From Leifsonia sp040686855 (GTDB lineage Bacteria; Actinomycetota; Actinomycetes; Actinomycetales; Microbacteriaceae), in contig NZ_JBFBOG010000002.1 of NCBI RefSeq assembly GCF_040686855.1, positions 930,001 to 994,000 of the forward strand: 64,000 nt of DNA. Reading direction: 5' to 3'. Positions 26,534 to 34,798 of the stretch are shown in pieces. The first letter of the stretch is position 1, and each line of letters starts with the position of its first letter. A model generated the notes under the pieces. It saw only the letters and a list, made by a program, of their open reading frames with translations. It had not been told where the DNA came from and made no database searches. A program made the translations under genes and the position numbers.

Positions 26534-27619
26534 ATGAGCGAGATCACGGATTTCGACAGCAACGGATTCGACGTCGCCGTCGTCGGCGCGACCGGCCAGG
26601 TGGGCGCCGTCATGCGCCGGCTGCTCGAGGAGCGCGACTTCCCGGTGAAGAGCATCCGCTTCTTCGCCTCCTCCCGCTCCGCCGGTACGACGCTGCTGTT
26701 CAAGGGCCAGGAGATCACCGTGGAGGACGTCGCCACCGCCGACGTCTCCGGCATCGACATCGCCCTCTTCTCGGCCGGCGCCACCGGCTCGAAGGCCCAC
26801 GCCCCGCGGTTCGCCGAGGCCGGCGCGATCGTCATCGACAACTCGAGCGGCTGGCGCATGGACCCGGACGTCCCGCTCGTCGTCTCCGAGGTCAACCCCG
26901 ACGCCATCGCCGAGGCGCGCAAGGGCATCATCGCCAACCCGAACTGCACCACGATGGCCGCCATGCCCGTCCTCAAGCCGCTGCACGAGGAGGCCGGGCT
27001 GACCCGCCTCGTCGTCAGCACCTACCAGGCGGTGTCCGGCTCCGGCCTGGCCGGCGCCGAGGAGCTGGCCGAGCAGGCCCGCGCCGCCGTCGCCGACGAG
27101 CACCTGCTCGACCTCGTGCACGACGGCTCCGCCGTGACGCTCCCCGAGCCCGTCAAGTACGTGCGCCCCATCGCGTTCGACGTGATCCCGCTCGCCGGGT
27201 CGATCGTCGACGACGGCTTGAACGAGACCGACGAGGAGAAGAAGCTCCGCAACGAGTCCCGCAAGATCCTCGGCCTCCCGGAGCTGCTGGTCAGCGGCAC
27301 CTGCGTCCGCGTCCCGGTCTTCACCGGACACTCGCTCTCGATCAACGCCGAGTTCGCGAACTCGATCAGCCCGGAGCGCGTCGCTGAACTGCTCGCGGAC
27401 GCCCCCGGCGTCCAGCTGACCGACGTGCCGACCCCGCTTCAGGCGGCCGGAGCCGACCCCAGCTTCGTCGGCCGCATCCGCGCGGACGAGGGCGCCCCGG
27501 AGGGCCGCGGCATCGCGCTGTTCGTGAGCAACGACAACCTGCGCAAGGGCGCCGCCCTGAACGCGGTGCAGATCGCCGAGCTGGTCGCCGAGCGTCTGGC
27601 CAATCCGGTCACCGCCTGA
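26534..27619 (+). CDS. asd: Aspartate-semialdehyde dehydrogenase
   Basis: 361 residues. The NAD(P)-binding domain begins DVAVVGATGQVGAVMRRLLEE; the active-site Cys lies in NPNCTTMAAMPVLKPLH (about residues 136-140); the dimerisation domain follows. It reduces aspartyl phosphate to the semialdehyde, directly after LysC, in the branch leading to lysine, diaminopimelate, threonine and methionine. The ATG has GAAGGGG upstream. An 18-residue acidic N-terminal extension precedes the usual start of the family. Confidence 0.96.
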   Translation: MSEITDFDSNGFDVAVVGATGQVGAVMRRLLEERDFPVKSIRFFASSRSAGTTLLFKGQEITVEDVATADVSGIDIALFSAGATGSKAHAPRFAEAGAIVIDNSSGWRMDPDVPLVVSEVNPDAIAEARKGIIANPNCTTMAAMPVLKPLHEEAGLTRLVVSTYQAVSGSGLAGAEELAEQARAAVADEHLLDLVHDGSAVTLPEPVKYVRPIAFDVIPLAGSIVDDGLNETDEEKKLRNESRKILGLPELLVSGTCVRVPVFTGHSLSINAEFANSISPERVAELLADAPGVQLTDVPTPLQAAGADPSFVGRIRADEGAPEGRGIALFVSNDNLRKGAALNAVQIAELVAERLANPVTA

Positions 27620-27639
27620 TATCTCGATATCGAGAGATC
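27618..27639. promoter_or_regulatory. Palindrome between asd and mqo
   Basis: A perfect 14-bp palindrome TCTCGATATCGAGA (27622-27635) extends to 22 bp with one mismatched pair and overlaps the asd stop codon. It lies about 40 bp upstream of the mqo -10. The length and AT-centred symmetry resemble repressor operators (PadR-type sites look similar). No U-tract follows, so it is less likely a terminator. Confidence 0.45.
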
Positions 27640-27677
27640 GACCGGTCGTCACGACGGGGTCTCCGCCGCGCCCGGCA

Positions 27678-27683
27678 TAGGAT
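27678..27683 (+). promoter_or_regulatory. -10 element of leaderless mqo
   Basis: TAGGAT begins 12 bp before GTG 27690, so the transcript probably starts at the start codon. Confidence 0.5.
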
Positions 27684-27689
27684 TGTCGG

Positions 27690-29165
27690 GTGAGCAATTC
27701 TCCCATCGACGTCGTCCTGATCGGCGGCGGCATCATGAGTGCCACGCTGGGGGCCATGATCCAGCGCGTGCAGCCCGACTGGAGCATCCGGATCTACGAG
27801 CGCCTGGGCGAAGTGGCCCAGGAGTCGTCGAACCCGTGGAACAACGCCGGCACCGGCCATGCGGCCCTCTGCGAGCTGAACTACATGCCCGAGGCGTCCG
27901 ACGGCACCGTCGACCCGGCCAAGGCCATCAGCATCAACGAGCAGTTCCAGCTCAGCCGCCAGTTCTGGGCGAGCCTCGTCGCGGCGGGAGATCTGCCCGA
28001 GCCGAACACGTTCATCAACTCCACTCCGCACATGACCTTCGTGAAGGGGCGCGACAACGTCCGCTACCTCCGCAAGCGCTACGAGGCGCTCAAGGACGAG
28101 CCGCTGTTCGCCGGCATGGAGTACTCGGAAGACCCCGCGGTCATCGGCGAGTGGACGCCGCTGCTCACGAAGAAGCGCAACACGAAGCAGCGCATCGCGG
28201 CCACCCGCCAAGCCTCAGGGACCGACGTCGACTTCGGCGCCCTCACCCGCGCCCTCATCGACAACCTCGTCGAGAACGGCGCCACCCTCGCCCTCAACCA
28301 CAGCGTCCGCAGCATCAAGCGCACGAAGGACGGGCTGTGGCGGCTGAAGGTCCGTCACGAGGTCGGCCGCACCACGCACGTCACGGACGCGCGCTTCGTC
28401 TTCGTCGGCGCGGGCGGCGGCGCCCTGCACCTGCTGCAGAAGTCCGGCATCCCCGAGATCGACGGCTTCGGCGGCTTCCCGATCTCGGGCCAGTTCCTGC
28501 GCACCACCGACCCGAAGATCGTCGCCCAGCACCAGGCGAAGGTCTACGGCAAGGCGGCCGTCGGTGCCCCGCCGATGTCCGTCCCGCACCTCGACACCCG
28601 CGTGGTCGACGGCCAGGCGTCACTCCTGTTCGGGCCGTATGCGGGCTTCAGCCCGAAGTTCCTGAAGACCGGCTCCTGGTTCGACCTGCCCGGATCCATC
28701 CGCCCCGGCAACCTGGGCCCGATGCTCGCCGTCGCGCGCGACAACTTCGACCTCATCAAGTACCTGGTGGGTGAACTGCTCGCCAACCGCGCCAAGAAGG
28801 TCGAGGCGCTGCGCGAGTTCATGCCGACCGCGAAGTCGGAGGACTGGGAGCTCATCACCGCCGGCCAGCGCGTCCAGGTGATGAAGAAGGACCCGAAGAA
28901 GGGCGGCGTGCTGCAGTTCGGCACCGAGGTCGTGGCGGCGGAGGACGGCTCGATCGCCGGTCTGCTCGGCGCGTCCCCGGGCGCATCCACCGCGGTCCCG
29001 ATCATGGTCGACCTGCTGAAGCACTGCTTCCCAGACCACTTCGCCCAGTGGCTGCCGACGATCAGGGAGCTCATCCCCACCGTCGGAACGACCCTGAACG
29101 ACAAGCCGGAGGAGGCGCAGCGCGTGCTGGCCGCCACCGCGGAGACGCTGCACCTGCAGCAGTAG
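27690..29165 (+). CDS. mqo: Malate:quinone oxidoreductase
   Basis: 491 residues, the family length. The FAD-binding N-terminus is DVVLIGGGIMSATLGAMI. Conserved Mqo blocks include YERLGEVAQESSNPWNNAGT-type sequence (about 39-58), GHAALCELNY, INTP-like INSTPHM and FLFGPYAGFSPKFLK-type (here LLFGPYAGFSPKFLK). This membrane-associated FAD enzyme oxidises malate to oxaloacetate and passes electrons to menaquinone, a respiratory entry common in actinobacteria. The GTG start is predicted leaderless. The upstream palindrome may regulate it. Confidence 0.97.
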   Translation: MSNSPIDVVLIGGGIMSATLGAMIQRVQPDWSIRIYERLGEVAQESSNPWNNAGTGHAALCELNYMPEASDGTVDPAKAISINEQFQLSRQFWASLVAAGDLPEPNTFINSTPHMTFVKGRDNVRYLRKRYEALKDEPLFAGMEYSEDPAVIGEWTPLLTKKRNTKQRIAATRQASGTDVDFGALTRALIDNLVENGATLALNHSVRSIKRTKDGLWRLKVRHEVGRTTHVTDARFVFVGAGGGALHLLQKSGIPEIDGFGGFPISGQFLRTTDPKIVAQHQAKVYGKAAVGAPPMSVPHLDTRVVDGQASLLFGPYAGFSPKFLKTGSWFDLPGSIRPGNLGPMLAVARDNFDLIKYLVGELLANRAKKVEALREFMPTAKSEDWELITAGQRVQVMKKDPKKGGVLQFGTEVVAAEDGSIAGLLGASPGASTAVPIMVDLLKHCFPDHFAQWLPTIRELIPTVGTTLNDKPEEAQRVLAATAETLHLQQ

Positions 29166-29185
29166 GTGTTGGTCAGGGGCGGGGC

Positions 29186-29215
29186 TGGACAGCGGCGTGG
29201 ACGACCTGTTATGGT
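29186..29215 (+). promoter_or_regulatory. Promoter of the ABC-F gene
   Basis: TGGACA (29186-29191) and TATGGT (29210-29215), spaced by 18 bp, form a good sigma-A-type promoter, giving a leader of roughly 170 nt before ATG 29394. Confidence 0.5.
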
Positions 29216-29221
29216 CGTCCA

Positions 29222-29393
29222 CGCTATGAAGTGAGAACCTCCTGACGTCCCGCGCCTGAGGCGCCGTCGATGTGAGTGAGGACCCTTTCGGTCGCTGCGC
29301 TGCCCCAGGCACCTGGGCGCTCCGGCGCCGCTCACGACGGAGATCGCCCGGCGGGAACCCGCTCCCTGTGGAGCGCCCGGAAGGACGGTTCCC
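29222..29393 (+). promoter_or_regulatory. Long structured 5' leader of the ABC-F gene
   Basis: The leader has a mini-ORF ATG-AAG-TGA (29226-29234) overlapping GTG-AGA-ACC-TCC-TGA (29231-29245), then a hairpin GGCGC/GCGCC region (29252-29264) and a second stem around CCCAGGCACCTGGG (29304-29322). Antibiotic-responsive ABC-F genes in actinobacteria and firmicutes often use such leaders for ribosome-mediated attenuation. That role is inferred; I saw no clear poly-U terminator. Confidence 0.4.
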
Positions 29394-31007
29394 ATGCCAA
29401 CACTCACTCTCGCACCCCTGCGCGCCGACGGCGTCTCGGTCGTCTACGGCGATCGCCGCGTGCTCACCGACGTCTCTCTCACGGTCTCGCCCGGCCAGCG
29501 GCTGGGTCTCATCGGGGAGAACGGCGCGGGCAAGTCCACGCTCCTCCGCGTCCTGTCCGGGAACGAGACGCCGGATTCGGGAGTCGTCTCCCGGCCTCCT
29601 CGCACCGCCCTGCTCTGGCAGGAGGTGCGGTTCCGGGCCGGCGAGACGCTTTCGGCGCTGATCGAGCACGCCCTCGCTGACGTGCGAGCGGTCGAGCGTG
29701 AACTGCACGCCGCCGCGGAGGCCCTGGGCTCCGACGACCCGGCGGCCGCCGCGCGGTACGACGACGCGCTGGCGGCGGCCGAGCGCGCCGAGCTCTGGAG
29801 CGTCGACGCACGCCGGGACGAACTCCTCGCGGGGCTCGGCGTCGGCGACATCCCGCTGGCCCGGCGCGTGAGCGAGGTCTCGGGCGGGCAGCGCTCGCGG
29901 TTCGCCCTCGCCGCGCTCCTGCTCGGCCGGCCGGATGTGCTGCTGCTCGACGAGCCCACCAATCACCTGGACGACGAGGCGGCGGCTTTCCTCGAGCGGC
30001 AGCTCGCGGGATGGCACGGTCCGGTCGTGTTCGCGAGCCACGACCGTGCGTTCCTGGATGCCGTGGCCACCAGCCTCCTCGACCTCGACCCGTCGCGCTC
30101 CGGCACGACGGTGTTCGGCGGTGGCTACAGCGCATACCTGGCCGAGAAGGCGGCGGAGCGCGCCCGCTGGGAGAAGCAGTTCTCGGACGAGCAGCACGAG
30201 TTGAAGGAGCTGAAGCATGCAGTCGACGTGACGGCGCGCTCCATCGCGTGGTCGGGCAAGGTCCGCGACAACGACAAGTTCGTGAAGTCGGTGAAGGGGA
30301 ACGCGCTCGACCGTCAGATCAGCCGGCGGATCCGCAATGCGGAGGGGCGCCTGGAGACGCTGCAGGAGACCCAGGTGCGCAAGCCGCCGGCCCCGCTCAG
30401 CTTCTCGGGCATCCCATCCGGGTTCGAGGCGCTGGGCGGGGACTCGGGCGTGCTCGTACAGGTCCGCGACGTGCGGGTCGCCGGTCGCCTGCATCTCGAC
30501 GAGTTCGTCGTCCCGGGGGATGCGCGCATCCTGGTGACCGGGGCGAACGGCGCCGGCAAGTCCACGCTGCTGTCCCTTCTGGCGGGGCGGCTTTCGCCGT
30601 CGGCAGGGGACGTCACCCGGCGACGCGGACTCCGGGTCGGTCTCCTGGAACAGGATGTCCGGTTCGCCGACCCGACGACCTCTCCGCGGCGGCTCTATGA
30701 AGCGGTGGTGGGGGAGCGGCGGGCGGAGGCGGTGCCGCTGAGCTCGCTCGGGCTCATCGCCCCGCGCGACCTCGACCGGCCGGTCGGTGCGCTGTCCGTC
30801 GGCCAGCAGCGCCGGCTCGCGCTCGCGCTCATCGTGGCGCGGCCGCCCCACCTGTTCCTGCTGGACGAGCCGACGAACCACCTCTCGCTCGCCCTCGCCA
30901 CCGAGCTGGAAGAGGCGCTGGGCGCCTACCCCGGAGCGGTCGTGGTGGCCAGCCACGACCGGTGGCTGCGCTCCGGCTGGACCGGGAAGACGGTGAACCT
31001 TGCTTAA
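29394..31007 (+). CDS. ABC-F family ATPase, ribosome-protection type
   Basis: 537 residues with two ABC domains and no membrane segments. Domain 1: Walker A GENGAGKST, signature VSGGQRSR, Walker B LLLDEPTNHLD. A basic linker (about 245-330, KVRDNDKFVKSVKGNALDRQ) acts as the P-site tRNA interaction motif. Domain 2: GANGAGKST, a degenerate signature LSVGQQRR and LFLLDEPTNHLS, with the final D-loop Asp changed to Ser. ABC-F proteins displace antibiotics from the ribosome or rescue stalled ribosomes; the closest relatives from memory are the macrolide/lincosamide/streptogramin proteins of actinomycetes. GGAAGGA precedes the ATG. Actual resistance spectrum unknown. Confidence 0.9.
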   Translation: MPTLTLAPLRADGVSVVYGDRRVLTDVSLTVSPGQRLGLIGENGAGKSTLLRVLSGNETPDSGVVSRPPRTALLWQEVRFRAGETLSALIEHALADVRAVERELHAAAEALGSDDPAAAARYDDALAAAERAELWSVDARRDELLAGLGVGDIPLARRVSEVSGGQRSRFALAALLLGRPDVLLLDEPTNHLDDEAAAFLERQLAGWHGPVVFASHDRAFLDAVATSLLDLDPSRSGTTVFGGGYSAYLAEKAAERARWEKQFSDEQHELKELKHAVDVTARSIAWSGKVRDNDKFVKSVKGNALDRQISRRIRNAEGRLETLQETQVRKPPAPLSFSGIPSGFEALGGDSGVLVQVRDVRVAGRLHLDEFVVPGDARILVTGANGAGKSTLLSLLAGRLSPSAGDVTRRRGLRVGLLEQDVRFADPTTSPRRLYEAVVGERRAEAVPLSSLGLIAPRDLDRPVGALSVGQQRRLALALIVARPPHLFLLDEPTNHLSLALATELEEALGAYPGAVVVASHDRWLRSGWTGKTVNLA

Positions 31008-31010
31008 CCT

Positions 31011-31026
31011 TCGAACGTATGTTCGA
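31011..31026. promoter_or_regulatory. LexA binding site (SOS box)
   Basis: TCGAACGTATGTTCGA matches exactly the mycobacterial/actinobacterial LexA consensus TCGAAC-R-NN-Y-GTTCGA. It ends 8 bp before the ATG of the radical SAM gene, overlapping the expected -10 and start region, so LexA binding should block transcription until DNA damage. Confidence 0.9.
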
Positions 31027-31034
31027 ATAGAGCC

Positions 31035-32168
31035 ATGCGTTGGAGTGGTCAGGAGCTGTCGGTCGATGAGCCGTCGGCGCTGCCCGGGCTCGCCCGGTTG
31101 AACAATCTCGTGCGCTCCGTGCGCACGCCCGACTTCGCCGGCATCACATTCCACGAGGTGCTGGCGAAGTCGGCGCTCAACCGCATCCCCGGCGGGGGAG
31201 GGCCGATGCCGTTCGGCTGGACCATCAACCCCTACCGCGGCTGCTCGCACGCCTGCGTCTACTGCTTCGCGCGGCCGACGCACACCTATCTCGACCTCGA
31301 CTCGGGCAAGGACTTCGACAACGAGATCATCGTCAAGGTCAACGTGGCAGAGGTGCTGCGCAAAGAGCTCGCCAAGCCGAGCTGGGGGCACCATCCCGTC
31401 GCGCTCGGCACGAACACCGACCCGTACCAGCGGGCGGAGGGGCGTTATTCGCTCATGCCGGGGATCATCGACGCGCTCGCCGATTCGGGTACGCCGTTCA
31501 GCATCCTGACCAAGGGATCGCTGCTCCGGCGCGACCTCGACCGGCTGGCCGACGCCGCCAGGCGGGTTCCCGTCGACCTCGCGATGTCGATCGCGGTCTA
31601 CGACGACGAGCTGCAGCAGTCGATCGAGCCCGGAACGCCCACGACCAAGGCGCGGCTCGCGACCGTGACGGCGGTGCGAGAGCACGGTCTCGACTGCTCG
31701 GTGTTCCTGATGCCGATCATCCCGTACCTCACGGACACCCGCGCCCATCTCGACGAGGCGCTGCGGCAGGCGAAGGAGGCGGGCGCGACGTCGGTGCTCT
31801 ACTCGGCGCTGCACCTGAAGCCCGGGGTCAAGGAGTGGTTCTACCTCTGGCTCGGGCAGGAGCATCCCGAGCTGCTGCCGCCCTACCGGCAGATGTACGG
31901 GCGCGGCACCTACGCGCCGCAAGAGTACAGACGGTGGCTGGCGGGGCGCATCAAGCCCCTCATCCGAGCGCACGGTCTGCAGCGTGGGGAGGAAGACCCG
32001 GTGACCGGCGGTGTGCGGTCGACGGCGCTCGGGATGCTGCGCGACGACGAAGGGGAACGCCGCACAGTCGGCTCGGCTGTGCGCGCGGGCTCGGGGGAGG
32101 CGCCGGACGCGGCGGCTGTCGTGAGCGCGTCGTTGACGGGATTGGGGGTGCAGCCGACGCTGTTCTGA
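31035..32168 (+). CDS. Rv2578c-family radical SAM protein, SOS-controlled
   Basis: 377 residues. The radical SAM cluster motif is GCSHACVYCFARPTH (C-x3-C-x2-C), preceded by NPYRGC as in the SplB/Rv2578c group (COG1533, spore photoproduct lyase-like). It should hold a 4Fe-4S cluster and cleave S-adenosylmethionine; the substrate is unknown. The C-terminal 80 residues are variable. A perfect SOS box directly upstream (31011-31026) ties it to DNA damage, consistent with a repair or damaged-nucleotide role. ATG 31035 has no Shine-Dalgarno and may be leaderless. Confidence 0.9.
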   Translation: MRWSGQELSVDEPSALPGLARLNNLVRSVRTPDFAGITFHEVLAKSALNRIPGGGGPMPFGWTINPYRGCSHACVYCFARPTHTYLDLDSGKDFDNEIIVKVNVAEVLRKELAKPSWGHHPVALGTNTDPYQRAEGRYSLMPGIIDALADSGTPFSILTKGSLLRRDLDRLADAARRVPVDLAMSIAVYDDELQQSIEPGTPTTKARLATVTAVREHGLDCSVFLMPIIPYLTDTRAHLDEALRQAKEAGATSVLYSALHLKPGVKEWFYLWLGQEHPELLPPYRQMYGRGTYAPQEYRRWLAGRIKPLIRAHGLQRGEEDPVTGGVRSTALGMLRDDEGERRTVGSAVRAGSGEAPDAAAVVSASLTGLGVQPTLF

Positions 32169-32265
32169 GGGCGGAGAGCGGTGAAGGTCCCGTTCGGAGT
32201 TCGCTCGGGGTACATCGTCCCCCCAACCGGGGTACGCGCGGGGTACACAGTCGTCTGAGGTGATG

Positions 32266-32271
32266 CCATAA
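32266..32271 (+). promoter_or_regulatory. -10 element of the two-component operon
   Basis: CATAAT, about 50 bp before GTG 32319, would give a short leader containing AAGGGACAGGAC-type purine-rich sequence as ribosome binding site. Confidence 0.35.
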
Positions 32272-32318
32272 TCCGGGAGGGACCGGGAACGGCTCGGCCC
32301 GGAAGGGACAGGACGAAG

Positions 32319-33557
32319 GTGTCGCTCGGTCTGCCCAGCCATCTGGCGCGACCCGCGAACTCCCGTGCCCTCGCGGTGGGTGCCCGCTGGGCCGGCCTGG
32401 TGTGTCTGGCGGCGGCGGGAGTGAACGTCGCGATGTCGACGGCGGGCGCGAACTCCGCGATCTCCTGGATCAGCGTGACCGTCCTCGTACCGATGGTCGT
32501 CCTGCTCCTCCTTCTCGCCCGCGGTAGGACGGTCGCGCTCACCCTGACCTACCTTCTGGTCGGGACGGTGTGCACGTACTTCTACGTAGTCGCGCTCTTC
32601 ACCGGCACGCCGTCGTACCGTGACACCAACCTGTTCGTCATCGCCCTCCCCGTCGTCGCCATGACGCTGGTCGGCGGCACCGGCACCGGGGCGCTCGCGG
32701 GCATCCTCTGGGCGACGCTCGGGTTCGCGCTCGCCGAGGCGGCCGTGATCCTCGGCGCGGCCACCACCGGGCGCCCCTATGTCCCCGACGCCATCTCCCT
32801 GGGCGCCTACCTGCTCCTGGTCGGCGTTCTCGCTTTCGACGGCCTCACCCGTGGCACCCGGTCGGGCGCGCAATCCGCCCTGCACCGGGCGGTGCGCGAC
32901 GCCAGACTCGTCGACCACCGCCGTGACCTCATGGTGGCGGCGACCGCCGAAGTCCATGACACCGTGCTGAGCGAGCTCCTGGCCGTGGCCGCGTCCGCCC
33001 CTGGCCCGCTGGACCCGAGGCTCGCCCGGCGGATCGAGGACGATCTCCGCGGACTCGGTGGCCCGGTGCCCGGAGGCCAGCACCCGGACACCGCCGCCGC
33101 GCAGCCGATGGCCGACGGTGCGGAACCGCCCGACCCCTGGTACGACAGCGAGCTCCACCGCGCCATCGAAGCCGCCCGCGATGAAGGCCTCACCGTCGAC
33201 ATCTCGGGCGAGCGCGCGCCCTTCATCGCACTCGACGAGCACATCCGCCGCGCCGTCGGACTCGCCGTGCGGCAGTGCCTCGTCAACGTCATCCGGCACT
33301 CCGGCAGCCCCAGCGCCGAGGTCGCGCTGAGCGCGGGCGGCGACTCGGTCTCGGTCATGGTGGTGGACGGCGGGAGCGGCTTCCCCGCCAATGGCCCAGC
33401 GGCCGACCGGCTCGGTCTCCGCCAGTCGGTCGAGGAGCGCATCGCCCGGATCGGCGGCAGCGTCGACATCTACTCCACACCGGATGTCGGGACGACGGTC
33501 ATCCTCACCGTGCCGGCCGCCGCCGGGCCGGGCTCGGACGGGAGCCGCACCGCATGA
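32319..33557 (+). CDS. Sensor histidine kinase, NarL-partner type
   Basis: 412 residues. Five or so membrane spans occupy residues 22-175, without a large external loop, suggesting a ligand or stress sensed in the membrane. The dimerisation helix holds the phospho-acceptor His213 in ATAEVHDTVLSELL (HisKA_3 pattern). The HATPase domain (about 285-400) has N-box RQCLVNVIRHSG, G1 VVDGGSGFPA and G2 GTTVILTVPA. It starts at GTG 32319; its stop overlaps the next gene (ATGA). The signal and target genes are not visible from here. Confidence 0.9.
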   Translation: MSLGLPSHLARPANSRALAVGARWAGLVCLAAAGVNVAMSTAGANSAISWISVTVLVPMVVLLLLLARGRTVALTLTYLLVGTVCTYFYVVALFTGTPSYRDTNLFVIALPVVAMTLVGGTGTGALAGILWATLGFALAEAAVILGAATTGRPYVPDAISLGAYLLLVGVLAFDGLTRGTRSGAQSALHRAVRDARLVDHRRDLMVAATAEVHDTVLSELLAVAASAPGPLDPRLARRIEDDLRGLGGPVPGGQHPDTAAAQPMADGAEPPDPWYDSELHRAIEAARDEGLTVDISGERAPFIALDEHIRRAVGLAVRQCLVNVIRHSGSPSAEVALSAGGDSVSVMVVDGGSGFPANGPAADRLGLRQSVEERIARIGGSVDIYSTPDVGTTVILTVPAAAGPGSDGSRTA

Positions 33558-34798
33558 CCGTCCTCAGCACGCGCAGCGTCGTCGGCGCGCGATCGGTCGC
33601 CGTCGAGCGCACACCGCAGCGCCTCGACCCGCTCGGCGCGCAGTCCGCGTGGCTCCTCGTCCCGCTGCTCGGGACCGTCGCCGTCGGGTATGCGGTGTTC
33701 TCGTCCATCCGGCACGCGGGGCAGTTCCGAGACCTCGGCCTGGACATCCTCGCCATCGGCGTGCTGCTGCTCGCCGTGATCGTCGCCTCCATCCGCTCCC
33801 ACCCGGGATTCGCGCCGTTCGGACGCTGGTCGCACTTCTCGATCATCGCGGTCGCGCTGACGGCCGCGTGCCTGTCCACGGCGTCGCTCTGGGGCCACAA
33901 CGAGCGCATCCAGGACGACTGGGGTCAGATCGCGGTCGCCCTCCTGCTCGTCGCGATGCCGCTGTACCGGCCGATCGGCGAGGTGGCGGGTTCCGCGGTC
34001 GTTTCCGCGGTCGTCCTCGGCGGGCTGGCCGCCGCACAGCACTCGCTCGTCATCAGCAACTCGCCGCTCGTCTACGCGACCGTGGCGGCGACGCCCATCC
34101 TCGCTCTCGCGGCGGGCGGCGCCGGTTACGCGTGGACGATGACGGGCGAGACACTGCACTGGCGGGAGCCGGCGCGCGAAGGCCAGGCCCGGCTCGACGG
34201 CGAGCTCCGTCAGGCCGCCGAGCGGATGATCGCCCAGGAACGCATGACCGCTCTGAACGCGGAGGCCGTCCCGTTCCTCACCGACCTGCTCCGCCGCCAG
34301 GACATCGCCGCGACCGACGTCGAGCGCGCCAGGGTCCTCGCCGACCGCCTCCGCAGCATGTCCGTGCGCGCCGTCGGCCGCACGTGGCTGGCCGACACCC
34401 TCAGCCTCGCGCTCGGCTCGCGGCTCGCAGCGATCGGCCGTGCGCGGGACGAGCATCCGACGCCGGCCGACCGCGTCGACGATCCGGACCACCTGGAGCG
34501 CGTCCTCACCAGCGACCAGCGCGCCATCGTCGGCGCCCTGATCGCCACGGTCTCGGGTCTCCCCGGCCTCGATCCGGACAGCCTGCGCATCTCGGCGAGC
34601 ACGCCGGACCGTCCGACCTTCCTGCTCAGCGCGCAGGTCGATGAGCCGCGCGCCGAGCTGCGCCGGGAGCTCCTGCCCTTCGTCAGCGCACTCAACGCCA
34701 CCGCCATGGATGCGACGATGAGGGTCCGCGGCACGGAGCTGAAGGTCCGCTTCGCCTCGCCCGGCGGCTTCCCCTACTCTGATGGGAGACGACGATGA
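33554..34798 (+). CDS. Kinase-like membrane protein lacking an ATPase domain, within a two-component operon
   Basis: 414 residues with five to six membrane spans (about 30-200), echoing the topology of the upstream kinase. A helical cytoplasmic segment (AERMIAQERMTALNAEAVPFL, about 226-250) follows in the place of a dimerisation domain, then a C-terminal region with no N-box or glycine-rich ATP lid and no His in the expected spot. It looks like a degenerate kinase or an accessory subunit. Start ATG 33554 overlaps the kinase stop and its own stop overlaps the response regulator, so the three proteins are made together. Confidence 0.8.
   Translation: MTVLSTRSVVGARSVAVERTPQRLDPLGAQSAWLLVPLLGTVAVGYAVFSSIRHAGQFRDLGLDILAIGVLLLAVIVASIRSHPGFAPFGRWSHFSIIAVALTAACLSTASLWGHNERIQDDWGQIAVALLLVAMPLYRPIGEVAGSAVVSAVVLGGLAAAQHSLVISNSPLVYATVAATPILALAAGGAGYAWTMTGETLHWREPAREGQARLDGELRQAAERMIAQERMTALNAEAVPFLTDLLRRQDIAATDVERARVLADRLRSMSVRAVGRTWLADTLSLALGSRLAAIGRARDEHPTPADRVDDPDHLERVLTSDQRAIVGALIATVSGLPGLDPDSLRISASTPDRPTFLLSAQVDEPRAELRRELLPFVSALNATAMDATMRVRGTELKVRFASPGGFPYSDGRRR

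Noticed and set aside
29272..29661. A 129-codon leader ORF beginning GTG at 29272
   Set aside because: It has no ribosome binding site and runs 268 nt into the ABC-F coding region in another frame; its product is Arg-rich shadow sequence.
28620..33299. A 1559-codon open frame on the minus strand
   Set aside because: It runs antisense through mqo, the ABC-F gene and the radical SAM gene, all with clear motifs. Its product is low-complexity Arg/Gly/Glu sequence, a typical GC-rich codon-bias shadow.
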